NCBI GenBank assembly: GCA_964556675.1
Contig: CAZKYN010000100.1
Location: forward strand, 1-11,622
Direction of reading: 5' to 3'
Origin: JBDKTK01 sp964556675
GTDB taxonomy: Bacteria; Desulfobacterota; Syntrophia; Syntrophales; UBA4778
Length of the DNA stretch: 11,622 nucleotides
Made by a program: the position numbers and the translations under genes. Below are positions 5,805 to 11,622 of this stretch, in pieces. The notes below the pieces were generated by a model. That model was not told where the DNA came from, made no database searches, and worked only from the letters and a program-made list of their open reading frames with translations. The first letter of the stretch is position 1; each line of letters opens with the position of its first letter.

Positions 5805-7335
5805 ACATGACTCTCAGGTTCCGCGGCGGATTCGGTCCGTTGTCCGAGTGGTTCGTCGGGGTCGTAATGCCCCCGGGCGCTCCAGGTTCGGATGCGCCGC
5901 CCGCCAGTTCGTAGCAGCCTATGTCCCAGCCGCTCCCCTGCGGGCGCTGCGCGCCTGCTATGTCGAAATTGTATGTGTCGCCGGCGCTGATCCCCGCATC
6001 GATCGCCGGGGACCCGAAAGCCGGCCGGTAATCATTGTCGCCGGCGCCATAGGAATACTTGCGAAAGAGCGCCCCCGAAGGGTTGCTTTTGCCGTGAGCC
6101 TCAAAGCCGAGCGCCGCCTTGAACTGGTCCAGAGTGTACCGGGTGCCGTTCCATGAGTAACAGGGGCCGTTGTTCTCATACGAGTTGTTGACAGCCAGGT
6201 TGTAATCCATGATCATGTCGGCCGGCCTGCCGCTGATATCGAAATCGAAATTCGTGTTCCAGTTTCCGCAGTTGACGACGAGGTTGTTGCGGATGTCAAG
6301 GCCGTCGAGGCGGCTCGCGCCGTTCCCCCGGTCGCCTATTGCGAAGCCGCGGTAATTCAGGTTGGCAACCGTGTTATTATAAATCTTCAGGTTCCGGATG
6401 GATGCCGCGCCGCCCGTCTCCACATCCACGGATATCCCGTTTGTCCCCACGCCGTAAATTGCGGAAGTGCCGTACACGAGGTTGTCGGCTATGACGACGT
6501 TATCGCAAACGCAGGTTGCGCCCGAGCCGTAATCAAACGAATCCACGTAGATGTTCTGCGTGCAGTTGTAAATGGTGTTCTGCGATACGATCACATTCGA
6601 GCCCTGGACCGGTATTCCGTCCGCATGCGAGGCGGCGCTCATGAGGTTGCCGATCGTATTGCGGGTTATGGTGACGTTGTTGCCGGGGCAGATCCCGTCG
6701 ACCTCGATCCCGTTTATGTAACATTTATCCACGTAGGAGCGGGCCGGCGAGCTCAACCCCAAGTTGACCGTAATGCCCGTGGCGTTGAACGGGCCCTTTT
6801 CATTGGTAAAGCGGCAGTTCGTAATCTTCATGCCCTGCGCGTACCTGCCGTCGACGCCGAACACGGTGCCGCCGCTTTGCCCGACCCTGTAGAAACCGCA
6901 GTCGGCGATATTAACGTACGACGAGTTCTGCGCCCCGACGCCGTTGCTGCCGCTGCGGTCCACGGTTATGCCCTTCAGAGTTACGAAGGAGCGGCCGTAC
7001 ACGCTGATTGCCTCTCCTCCCGAAACGTCAATGACTCCGGGCTCCTGGGGATAATCTCCCCGTATGGCGACGCGCGAGGAATCACCCGATCCGGACGCCC
7101 CGACGTTGAGCGTGGAATTGAACGTCCCGCATATGTAGAGCGTGTCTCCGGGAGCGATATTGCCCCAGCCGATCGCGTTGAAGCCCTGCCATGCGGAGGA
7201 GTAGGAACTGCCGTCTCCGCCGCCTCCGGCAGCGCGGACGAACCATTCCCGAGCGTCGCACACGGACGTGCCGGCAACCAGAGCGGCCGCAAGCAGGAGT
7301 GTTTTTATCCATAAATTTTTTTTCGTTTCCGTCAT
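5803..7335 (-). CDS. Exported right-handed parallel beta-helix protein with PPRNLRVM tail (no BACON domain)
   Basis: A 510-residue paralogue of the beta-helix protein at 2913-4679. The signal peptide is at about 1-28 (TLLLAAALVAGTSVCDA) and the mature start REWFVR matches RDWFVR. The two share long blocks: IAPGDTLY, GTFN, YRVGQSGGTVFGVDGRYAQG, CRFTNEKGPF, HADGIPVQGS, SFDYGSGATCVCD and DVETGGAAS, plus an end cap DIAGAQRPQGSGWDIGCYE. The helix is followed by a Gly/Pro/Asn-rich linker that ends in PPRNLRVM; the BACON domain of the paralogue is absent. An AAAGGA site about 9 bases before the ATG lies within the end of the upstream FN3-CFI gene (6-base gap), so the two are co-transcribed. It is likely a surface or secreted protein; enzymatic activity is not evident. 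Confidence 0.88.
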   Translation of the reverse strand: MTETKKNLWIKTLLLAAALVAGTSVCDAREWFVRAAGGGGDGSSYSSAWQGFNAIGWGNIAPGDTLYICGTFNSTLNVGASGSGDSSRVAIRGDYPQEPGVIDVSGGEAISVYGRSFVTLKGITVDRSGSNGVGAQNSSYVNIADCGFYRVGQSGGTVFGVDGRYAQGMKITNCRFTNEKGPFNATGITVNLGLSSPARSYVDKCYINGIEVDGICPGNNVTITRNTIGNLMSAASHADGIPVQGSNVIVSQNTIYNCTQNIYVDSFDYGSGATCVCDNVVIADNLVYGTSAIYGVGTNGISVDVETGGAASIRNLKIYNNTVANLNYRGFAIGDRGNGASRLDGLDIRNNLVVNCGNWNTNFDFDISGRPADMIMDYNLAVNNSYENNGPCYSWNGTRYTLDQFKAALGFEAHGKSNPSGALFRKYSYGAGDNDYRPAFGSPAIDAGISAGDTYNFDIAGAQRPQGSGWDIGCYELAGGASEPGAPGGITTPTNHSDNGPNPPRNLRVM

Positions 7336-7341
7336 AGTGTC

Positions 7342-8049
7342 CTATCCTTTCTGCTGATCCCCCGGAGTCCCGGCCCTGGATGCGGGACGCCGGCAGACCG
7401 AGCCGGCCATCCTCCCGCACGCGAGCGAGCCCGCGGCCGTCAGCGCCAGCAACAGCAGCGCCGTGAGGGGGTGATTTATTGCATAAACCAGCGGAGAGAG
7501 AAACCACCGGGTCAATGCCCTGAGAAAAATGCTGTCCTTGATGAAATTCGCGATGGGCGGCGATATGCTGTAATAAGCGTTCACGAGGAGTCTGCCCGGC
7601 GCGCTGGTCATAAGGTGCTCGTCCCGGAAAGTGCGCAGCGCCCGGACCTCAGGGGCGAGGTTGCTTCCGTAGGCCGCGGTAGCTATGAAACAGTTCCCTC
7701 CCTCCGCGGAAGGGGAGGAAGGGGCCGTCGAGGAAGCCAGAACAGCTTCACTGGAAAATTCGCTTTCATTGTTGTTCGAGTCGTAGGCGGTTGTCGCGAA
7801 ATAATAAGTTATCCCGTCCTGAAGTCCCCTGATGATGAACTCTGTGCCGGCGCCGGCATCGGCGCTGTATTCGTAGGCTCTGCTCGACCGCCCCCAGTAC
7901 ACCTTGTATCCGGCGGCGGACGCGTCCAGCTTTTCCCAGGCAAGCAGCACGTCCTTTGCGGCGGCGTGCGCCGGATACAGAGCCATCCATGACAACAGAA
8001 GTATTGCAGGCAGCAGCCGTGCTACGCCCGGTTTTGTTTCGAATCTCAT
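7342..8049 (-). CDS. Exported single-FN3 protein with CFI-box C-terminal domain (copy 2)
   Basis: A 235-residue protein, exactly the length of copy 1, with the same layout. The signal peptide is at about 1-30 (LLPAILLLSWMALYPAHAA). An FN3 domain at about 32-105 starts at its second strand (VLLAWEK, GYKVYWGRSSRAY, TYYFATTAYDS, ESEFSSE). A short Ser/Pro linker precedes CFIATAAYGS at 120-129, then PEVRALRTFRDEHL ... VNAYYSISPPIANFI ... LRALTRWFLSPLVYAINHP, a membrane segment near 195-211 and a basic tail. The open frame extends upstream to 8121, but the ATG at 8049 has AAGGAG at a spacing of about 9 and directly begins the signal peptide, so it is chosen. It is the first gene of module copy 2. 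I infer that it is anchored in the envelope and works with the beta-helix protein encoded next to it. Confidence 0.9.
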   Translation of the reverse strand: MRFETKPGVARLLPAILLLSWMALYPAHAAAKDVLLAWEKLDASAAGYKVYWGRSSRAYEYSADAGAGTEFIIRGLQDGITYYFATTAYDSNNNESEFSSEAVLASSTAPSSPSAEGGNCFIATAAYGSNLAPEVRALRTFRDEHLMTSAPGRLLVNAYYSISPPIANFIKDSIFLRALTRWFLSPLVYAINHPLTALLLLALTAAGSLACGRMAGSVCRRPASRAGTPGDQQKG

Positions 8050-8400
8050 CGATATTGTCTCCTTGAGGCCGTCCGATTTCCCGGCAGATTCGCCGGCCCG
8101 ATTTCTCCGGCGCACTCTCAAATCCGGAGTTGAGCGGGGCCGGGAAATCCCGGGGCATGGTTTTGCGTTCCACTAATGCGAACGGCCGGCCTGTTCCACT
8201 TTCGGACAGGTTTTTATTTTTGATTGCGAATAAGAGGACCAGCTGAGAATAAATCAGATTAACAGGGTTGCATTCCTAACCAAACATCGGTTCGTGAATA
8301 TCAAGCAGGCAGGGACTTAGCACACAAATCCAGGCAAATACAAGTACTTTCTGGGTTTCACGCGATGATTGCCCTCAAGTTGCCGGTATTACAAGCGCTT
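8050..8400. other. 351-base intergenic region ahead of module copy 2
   Basis: No gene is supported. It should hold the promoter and leader of the FN3-CFI gene at 8049 and the 3' end of the mtgA transcript. Visible elements are a hairpin with a T-run on the plus strand at 8190-8220, a CCGGC...GCCGG hairpin near 8080-8096, and the 11-base string AATCTGCCGGG (minus strand, 8080-8090), which also occurs in the leader of copy 1. I saw no convincing sigma-70 or sigma-54 promoter. Confidence 0.5.
8190..8220 (+). terminator. Intrinsic-terminator-like hairpin, plus strand
   Basis: CCTGT(T)CC at 8190-8197 pairs with GGACAGG at 8204-8210 (7 pairs, one bulge, 6-base loop), followed by TTTTTATTTT. This is a textbook intrinsic terminator for plus-strand transcription, yet no plus-strand gene ends here. 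It would terminate antisense transcripts leaving module copy 2, or an unannotated small RNA. Confidence 0.55.
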
Positions 8401-9204
8401 TCAAGGCTCCGCCGGGCGTGCATTTTCCGGGGCGGCCGCAACCACGGGGGCATTCTCCTCTTCCGCGGAGTTGACGACCTCTTCATATTCCGGGATTACG
8501 ATCCCCCTCCTGACCATTATCGAGTATATCCGGTCCGCCCTGTTCTCCACGTACCCTGAACCCTTGTTTACCTTGTATTTGCGGGGGTTCGGCAGGACCG
8601 AGGCCAGCTTCGCGGATTCCATGGGATTGAGCGCCGCCGCGCTCTTGCCGTAATAGTAACGGGCCGCCGCGCCGATGCCGAAGATGCCGTCGCCCCATTC
8701 GGCGACATTGAGGTAAAGCTCGATAATCCGCCTCTTGGATAGGGTCTTTTCGAGCCGCCAGGTAAGGACGGCCTCTTTTATCTTGCGCACCGGGTTGCGC
8801 GACGGGGTCAGATAAAGATTTTTCGCCAGTTGCTGGCTTATCGTGCTACCGCCGTACTTGAACTTCTTTTTCTTCAGGTCTTTCTCGATCGCCGCCTTCA
8901 TGGCATCGAAATCGAACCCCTCGTGCGCCCAGAATTTGTCGTCTTCGGAGATGATCACCGCCTTGACAAGGTAAGGCGAAATGCCGGCGAGGGGGACCCA
9001 ATGCTGCTGAATCCTCTTTTTTTTCCCCTGCTCGAGCCACTCATGCTCCCGGTATTCCATAAAGGAGGTCTTGCGGGGGTTCTCTTTTTTCAGCCTGCCC
9101 ACATCGGGGTAGAAAAAATAGAAGCAGACATTCGCAAGCAGGGCGCACACGACCGCTGCCAGCGCAATGAGGAAGAATCTGACCGGCCTGAATCGGGATT
9201 TCAT
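8401..9204 (-). CDS. mtgA: Monofunctional biosynthetic peptidoglycan glycosyltransferase (GT51)
   Basis: A 267-residue membrane-anchored enzyme that polymerises lipid II into glycan strands on the periplasmic face of the inner membrane. One N-terminal membrane helix (about 8-31) is followed by the GT51 domain: motif SEDDKFWAHEGFDFDAM with the predicted catalytic E87, GGSTISQQLAKNLYL (118-132), then KIKEAVLTWRLEKTLSKRR and IIELYLNVAEWG (160-171), and NPMESAKLASVLPNP. There is no transpeptidase domain, so it is the monofunctional form. The C-terminus adds an acidic, Ala/Pro-rich tail of about 25 residues. The ribosome binding site is weak, and the gene begins 21 bases after the DUF2147 stop, suggesting one transcript from the promoter at 9723-9751. 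Confidence 0.95.
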   Translation of the reverse strand: MKSRFRPVRFFLIALAAVVCALLANVCFYFFYPDVGRLKKENPRKTSFMEYREHEWLEQGKKKRIQQHWVPLAGISPYLVKAVIISEDDKFWAHEGFDFDAMKAAIEKDLKKKKFKYGGSTISQQLAKNLYLTPSRNPVRKIKEAVLTWRLEKTLSKRRIIELYLNVAEWGDGIFGIGAAARYYYGKSAAALNPMESAKLASVLPNPRKYKVNKGSGYVENRADRIYSIMVRRGIVIPEYEEVVNSAEEENAPVVAAAPENARPAEP

Positions 9205-9225
9205 CTTCGGGTCATCAGGGCCTGT

Positions 9226-9681
9226 CTATCTCGATCGCGTCCAGACGGTAGTCCGACCCAGCAATGAAACGCCTATGTATCCGCGGATCTTGAGCTTGTC
9301 CCCCGCCAGAGACATCTTGCAGCTGTAAGTCTTCCCGTTCTTGGGATCGTAGATTGAGCCGTCCTCCCATTTGCCGTCCCCGGCGTACCTGAAGTTATTC
9401 AGGATCTCCAGTCCCAGGATGGCGCGGCTGCGCAGGGCCCGGTTGGGGTTCTCCCGGTCGATTTTTGTCTTGCCGGCCATGCCCTTCTCGTCGTTGGCGG
9501 GATAATTCGGTTCCCGCAGCCAGATAATCTTTCCGCAATACAGGCTGCCGCACTTATAAACCTCGATCATCGCGTCCTGCTCCTGGCTGAGCCAGCGCCC
9601 CATTACGTCGTCAGGCCCGGCGCCCACGGCAGTCCCGCACAGACACAGCACCAAAAACAGGGATAACAGCAAGTTCCTCAT
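9226..9681 (-). CDS. DUF2147 family exported protein
   Basis: A 151-residue protein with a signal peptide (about 1-21, LLLSLFLVLCLCGTAVGAG). It is followed by the DUF2147 pattern: GRWLSQEQDAMIEVYKCGSLYCGKIIWL, then DRENPNRALRSRAILGLEILNNF, then GKWEDGSIYDPKNGKTYSCKMSLAGDKLKIRGYIGVSLLGRTTVWTR. The family is a small periplasmic beta-barrel-like domain, found mostly in Proteobacteria, with no settled function. GGAGG lies 5-6 bases before the ATG. It heads a two-gene transcript with mtgA and is read from a good sigma-70 promoter, so a role in envelope homeostasis is a reasonable but unproven guess. Confidence 0.93.
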   Translation of the reverse strand: MRNLLLSLFLVLCLCGTAVGAGPDDVMGRWLSQEQDAMIEVYKCGSLYCGKIIWLREPNYPANDEKGMAGKTKIDRENPNRALRSRAILGLEILNNFRYAGDGKWEDGSIYDPKNGKTYSCKMSLAGDKLKIRGYIGVSLLGRTTVWTRSR

Positions 9682-9722
9682 TTTGCCCTCCCGCGAGAAG
9701 TGATGAAAGAAAATGATGGGGG

Positions 9723-9751
9723 AATATACCTGCGCGATCCGTGTTTTTCAA
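9723..9751 (-). promoter_or_regulatory. Sigma-70 promoter for DUF2147-mtgA
   Basis: On the minus strand, TTGAAA (-35, 9746-9751), a 17-base spacer and TATATT (-10, 9723-9728). The start point would be near 9716, giving a leader of about 35 bases that contains the GGAGG of the DUF2147 gene. Confidence 0.65.
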
Positions 9752-9834
9752 TCCATTTTGCAGGGCGGCCTGCGAAAGCAAGCGTTGCCCAACCGGTTGC
9801 GGCGGTCCCGATTATGCCAAACGGCTGTTTTCAT

Positions 9835-9863
9835 TTGAAAGGTTTCCCGGTTTCAGCTATACG
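9835..9863 (+). promoter_or_regulatory. Candidate sigma-70 promoter for the MCE operon
   Basis: TTGAAA (9835-9840), a 17-base spacer and TATACG (9858-9863). Transcription would start at about 9870, just after the ATG at 9866. If this promoter is real, the permease must start at a later codon, most simply the ATG at 9893. Confidence 0.4.
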
Positions 9864-9865
9864 GG

Positions 9866-10675
9866 ATGTCAAACACTTGCAGTGGGCTGCTGATGAGTTT
9901 TGCCGGGGATACAGCTGGGCGGATTGGAAGGGACGCGATATTTCGGTTCGTGAGATTCATGGACCTGTGCGCCTTTGCCTATTCCATCCTGAGGCTGCTC
10001 GTCAGAAGGCCTCCGGAGGGCAGGGCCATGGTGCGGCTGGTCATAGTCGACCAGATCTATTTCACGGCCGTCGAGGCGCTCTGGGTTGTCATCCCCATTG
10101 CCCTGCTGCTCGGAACCATGCTCATCATCCAGTTTGCGGAAATCTCCTCCCAGTACGACCTCGGGAGCATTTCGGTCATGATCATCGTCCGCGAGCTGGG
10201 CCCTCTTATCACGGCCCTGATCGTGACCCTGCGCTCCGCGACTGCAGTCACTATCGAAACCGGGTACATGAGCGTCCTGCATGAAGTGGACTCGATCGAA
10301 ATGGCCGGGATCGATCCGCTTTATGTCATCGCCCTGCCGAGACTTCTGGGGATAACGACCGCTGTGCTGTGCCTCTTTATCATTTTCGATCTCGTGGCTC
10401 TGCTCGGCGGGTACGCCCTGGCCTGGAGCCTCACCCAGCTGCCGCTGGAGAATTTCATGTCCCAGATAGCCAAGGCACTGACAATACCCGATATTATCCA
10501 GGGCATAGTCAAGGGGGTCCTCTTCGGGGTGGTAATCACCGTAATCAGCCTGCACCGCGGCTTCACCACCAGAGTGCAGATCACGCAGCTGCCCATCTCC
10601 ACATCGAAGGGGGCAATCGAGTGTCTGTTTTATTGCCTCATAGTCAGCATGCTTGTTTCTGTTGCTTTTTACTAG
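9866..10675 (+). CDS. MlaE/YrbE-type permease of an MCE lipid ABC transporter
   Basis: Inner-membrane permease of the MlaE family, 269 residues from this start (family about 250-270). An amphipathic N-terminal helix (about 18-48, GRDAIFRFVRFMDLCAFAYSILRLL) is followed by about five hydrophobic segments, at roughly 71-92, 103-122, 157-185, 215-229 and 250-268. The family core RELGPLITALIV...R...ETGYMSVLHEVDSIEMAGIDPLYVIALPRLLG is clear at 109-162. The AGR-G-A element found in E. coli MlaE reads TLRSATA here, so only the arginine is kept. Such permeases move phospholipids or other lipids between the membranes with an MlaF-type ATPase and an MCE protein. The start is uncertain: neither the ATG at 9866 nor the one at 9893 has a good ribosome binding site. 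It is followed after 8 bases by the ATPase homologue. Confidence 0.9.
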   Translation: MSNTCSGLLMSFAGDTAGRIGRDAIFRFVRFMDLCAFAYSILRLLVRRPPEGRAMVRLVIVDQIYFTAVEALWVVIPIALLLGTMLIIQFAEISSQYDLGSISVMIIVRELGPLITALIVTLRSATAVTIETGYMSVLHEVDSIEMAGIDPLYVIALPRLLGITTAVLCLFIIFDLVALLGGYALAWSLTQLPLENFMSQIAKALTIPDIIQGIVKGVLFGVVITVISLHRGFTTRVQITQLPISTSKGAIECLFYCLIVSMLVSVAFY

Positions 10676-10683
10676 GGCCTGCC

Positions 10684-11382
10684 ATGGATATCGTAGAACT
10701 CAAAGATTACTCGCTAGCGCCGATCGGCAAGGGGCTGGGGCTGCGCCCCTTCGATTTCCGGCTGGCGCAGGCGGAAGTCTGTTCGGTAAATTGCGAGCCG
10801 GCGGACGATGCCCATCTGTTTGTGCGCGCCCTTGCCACCCTCGAAAGACCTGTCGCCGGCAGGTATTCTTTCAAAGGGACCCTGCTGGATTTCTCCAGTT
10901 ACCTTAACCTGCTCTCTTACAAGCGGAGGATCAGTTTCATATCATCCGATTCGGTTATGATCGGCAACCGGACATTGCGGGAGAACCTCCTGATCAGCAG
11001 GATCTATTTCGAAAACAACGCCCGCCTGGAACTAGACGATAAAACGCTCGAACTATGCAGGCTTTTTCAAATCGAAACCAAGCTCGACATGAGGCCCGCG
11101 CAACTCGACAACGAAGACGTCCGGCTGGCGATAATAATCCGGGAACTGAGCAAGGATGCGGAATTCATAATTCTCGAACGTCCTCGCGACCACCTCGGGT
11201 ACAGGAAGTTCGGCGCATTCATCGACCTGCTGAAAACGTTCATCGGCGCAGGAATCCCGATGGTGCTGGTGTCGTCCGACGAGGAGTTCTCACATGAATT
11301 TGCCACCAGGGAAATAATTATCAAGGACGGAGCTTTAGGCGGCCACGCGCCCGCCGTCTCCGGGAGGTCCGAATGGAACTGA
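10684..11382 (+). CDS. Degenerate ABC-ATPase homologue (pseudo-ATPase) in the MlaF position
   Basis: A 232-residue protein that aligns end to end with MlaF-type ATPases but has lost every nucleotide motif. Walker A GPSGSGKST is replaced by CEPADDAHL (37-45, lysine to A43). The Q-loop glutamine is S88, in RRISFISSDSVMIGNRTLRENL. The signature LSGGQ is LDNED (141-145). Walker B LLLDEPTSGLD is IILERPRDHLG (162-172; Asp to E165, catalytic Glu to R166, D-loop Asp to G172). The H-switch VTHD is VSSD (196-199). Fold markers persist, such as RALATLERPVAGRYSFKG and IRELSKDAEFII. The frame is uninterrupted and packed between the permease (8-base gap) and the MCE gene (10-base overlap), which argues against a decayed pseudogene. 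It probably cannot bind or hydrolyse ATP in the normal way. It may be a structural partner of an ATPase encoded elsewhere, or a regulator. Confidence 0.85.
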   Translation: MDIVELKDYSLAPIGKGLGLRPFDFRLAQAEVCSVNCEPADDAHLFVRALATLERPVAGRYSFKGTLLDFSSYLNLLSYKRRISFISSDSVMIGNRTLRENLLISRIYFENNARLELDDKTLELCRLFQIETKLDMRPAQLDNEDVRLAIIIRELSKDAEFIILERPRDHLGYRKFGAFIDLLKTFIGAGIPMVLVSSDEEFSHEFATREIIIKDGALGGHAPAVSGRSEWN

Positions 11383-11622
11383 AATTCACGCGGCGGGAGA
11401 GGATTGTCGGTGTGTTCATGGTGGGGGTCGTGCTTCTGCTTCTGGCCACGGTCTTCCTGGTCGGGCGCGGCAAGGACTGGTTCAAGACCTATGTCACGTA
11501 CTATGCAGTTTTCAATGAAAGCTACAACCTTAACGTCAACGCGGCCGTGAAGCTCTCCAAAGCCGACATCGGCAAGGTCAGGGACATAAGCCTGACGGAG
11601 GACAAGGTCCGGGTCGAGCTGG
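11373..11622 (+). CDS. MCE/MlaD-type protein (N-terminal 83 residues, cut by window edge)
   Basis: The visible part has a basic N-terminus (MELKFTRRER), one membrane helix (about 11-30, VGVFMVGVVLLLLATVFLVG) and the start of an MCE domain: TYYAVFNESYNLNVNAAVKLSKADIGKVRDISLTEDKVRVEL. This matches the MCE pattern YTVFF(D/N)E..NL..G..VK..G..VGKV..I. The helix anchors the protein in the inner membrane, and the MCE domain would form a ring or tunnel for lipids in the periplasm. GGGAGG lies 5 bases before the ATG, which overlaps the last 10 bases of the pseudo-ATPase gene. One difference is that the loop glycine commonly found before VKL is alanine (VNAAVKL). The length of the full protein, and whether it is a short MlaD or a long LetB/PqiB-like form, cannot be seen. 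Confidence 0.9.
   Translation, partial: MELKFTRRERIVGVFMVGVVLLLLATVFLVGRGKDWFKTYVTYYAVFNESYNLNVNAAVKLSKADIGKVRDISLTEDKVRVEL

Noticed and set aside
6625..7314. Long open frame on the plus strand opposite the second beta-helix gene
   Set aside because: It mirrors the antisense frame seen opposite the paralogue, so it reflects the shared coding sequence on the other strand rather than a gene.
7250..7335. Lipoprotein signal in the second beta-helix protein (Cys26 in the signal region)
   Set aside because: The residue before the cysteine is valine, which does not fit a lipobox, and the paralogue has no cysteine there; an ordinary signal peptidase site fits better.
8100..8220. GEMM (cyclic dinucleotide) riboswitch ahead of the FN3-CFI gene, suggested by a GAAA-capped stem and ACGCAAAACC
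   Set aside because: The canonical order GCAAACC, GAAA-loop helix, GGGACGCAAAGCC and the second helix are not present in register; the GAAA stem is better explained as the plus-strand terminator.
9700..10284. Plus-strand frame with an ATG overlapping the permease start
   Set aside because: Most of it overlaps the MlaE permease in another frame, and its translation is low-complexity His/Arg/Gly-rich without a domain.
10684..11382. ATPase homologue as a decaying pseudogene
   Set aside because: There is no stop or frameshift, the length is normal, the start has a plausible ribosome binding site and the end overlaps the next gene; motif loss is confined to nucleotide-handling positions.
1..11622. 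tRNA, rRNA, CRISPR arrays or insertion-sequence transposases
   Set aside because: No cloverleaf, rRNA-like segment, regularly spaced repeats or transposase-like product was seen on either strand.

Overview
The window looks like part of the chromosome of a Gram-negative anaerobic bacterium, most plausibly a member of the former Deltaproteobacteria (Desulfobacterota). The case rests on the mix of genes: MCE/Mla-type envelope lipid transport, DUF2147 and a monofunctional glycosyltransferase (Gram-negative envelope), FN3 proteins with a C-terminal CFIATAAYG box, and a sigma-54-type promoter in front of an acyl-CoA gene cluster. The genus cannot be read from the sequence.

Region 1 (1-2371, minus strand, relatively AT-rich): an operon read right to left, with a crotonase-fold enzyme, then an acetate/4-hydroxybutyrate-type CoA-transferase, then an MFS (ACS-type) transporter cut by the window edge. 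A good -24/-12 (sigma-54) promoter lies just upstream of the crotonase. The three genes fit uptake of an organic acid, its activation by CoA transfer and processing of the acyl-CoA. The crotonase lacks one of the two catalytic glutamates of hydratases.

Region 2 (2372-2912): an AT-rich intergenic stretch with the promoter, a 14-codon orphan reading frame with a strong ribosome binding site, an inverted repeat and a strong hairpin. It is also where base composition switches from AT-rich to GC-rich.

Region 3 (2913-8049, minus strand, GC-rich): two tandem copies of a two-gene module. Each copy is a small exported FN3 protein with a CFI-box C-terminal domain and terminal membrane helix (235 residues in both copies), followed after 2 or 6 bases by an exported parallel beta-helix protein. 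Both beta-helix proteins end in the same tail, PP(T/R)NLRVM. That tail reads like the first strand of an FN3 domain, which is the strand the partner FN3 protein appears to lack. Only the downstream copy (2913-4679) has an added BACON-like domain.

Region 4 (8401-9681, minus strand): a DUF2147 protein and a monofunctional peptidoglycan glycosyltransferase (mtgA), driven by a convincing sigma-70 promoter.

Region 5 (9866-11622, plus strand): an MCE transport operon with an MlaE-type permease, an ABC-ATPase homologue and an MCE/MlaD-type protein (cut by the window edge). The ATPase homologue keeps the fold and an intact frame, but every nucleotide-handling motif is gone (Walker A, Q-loop, signature, Walker B, D-loop and H-switch). 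This pseudo-ATPase in the place of MlaF is the most unusual item in the window.
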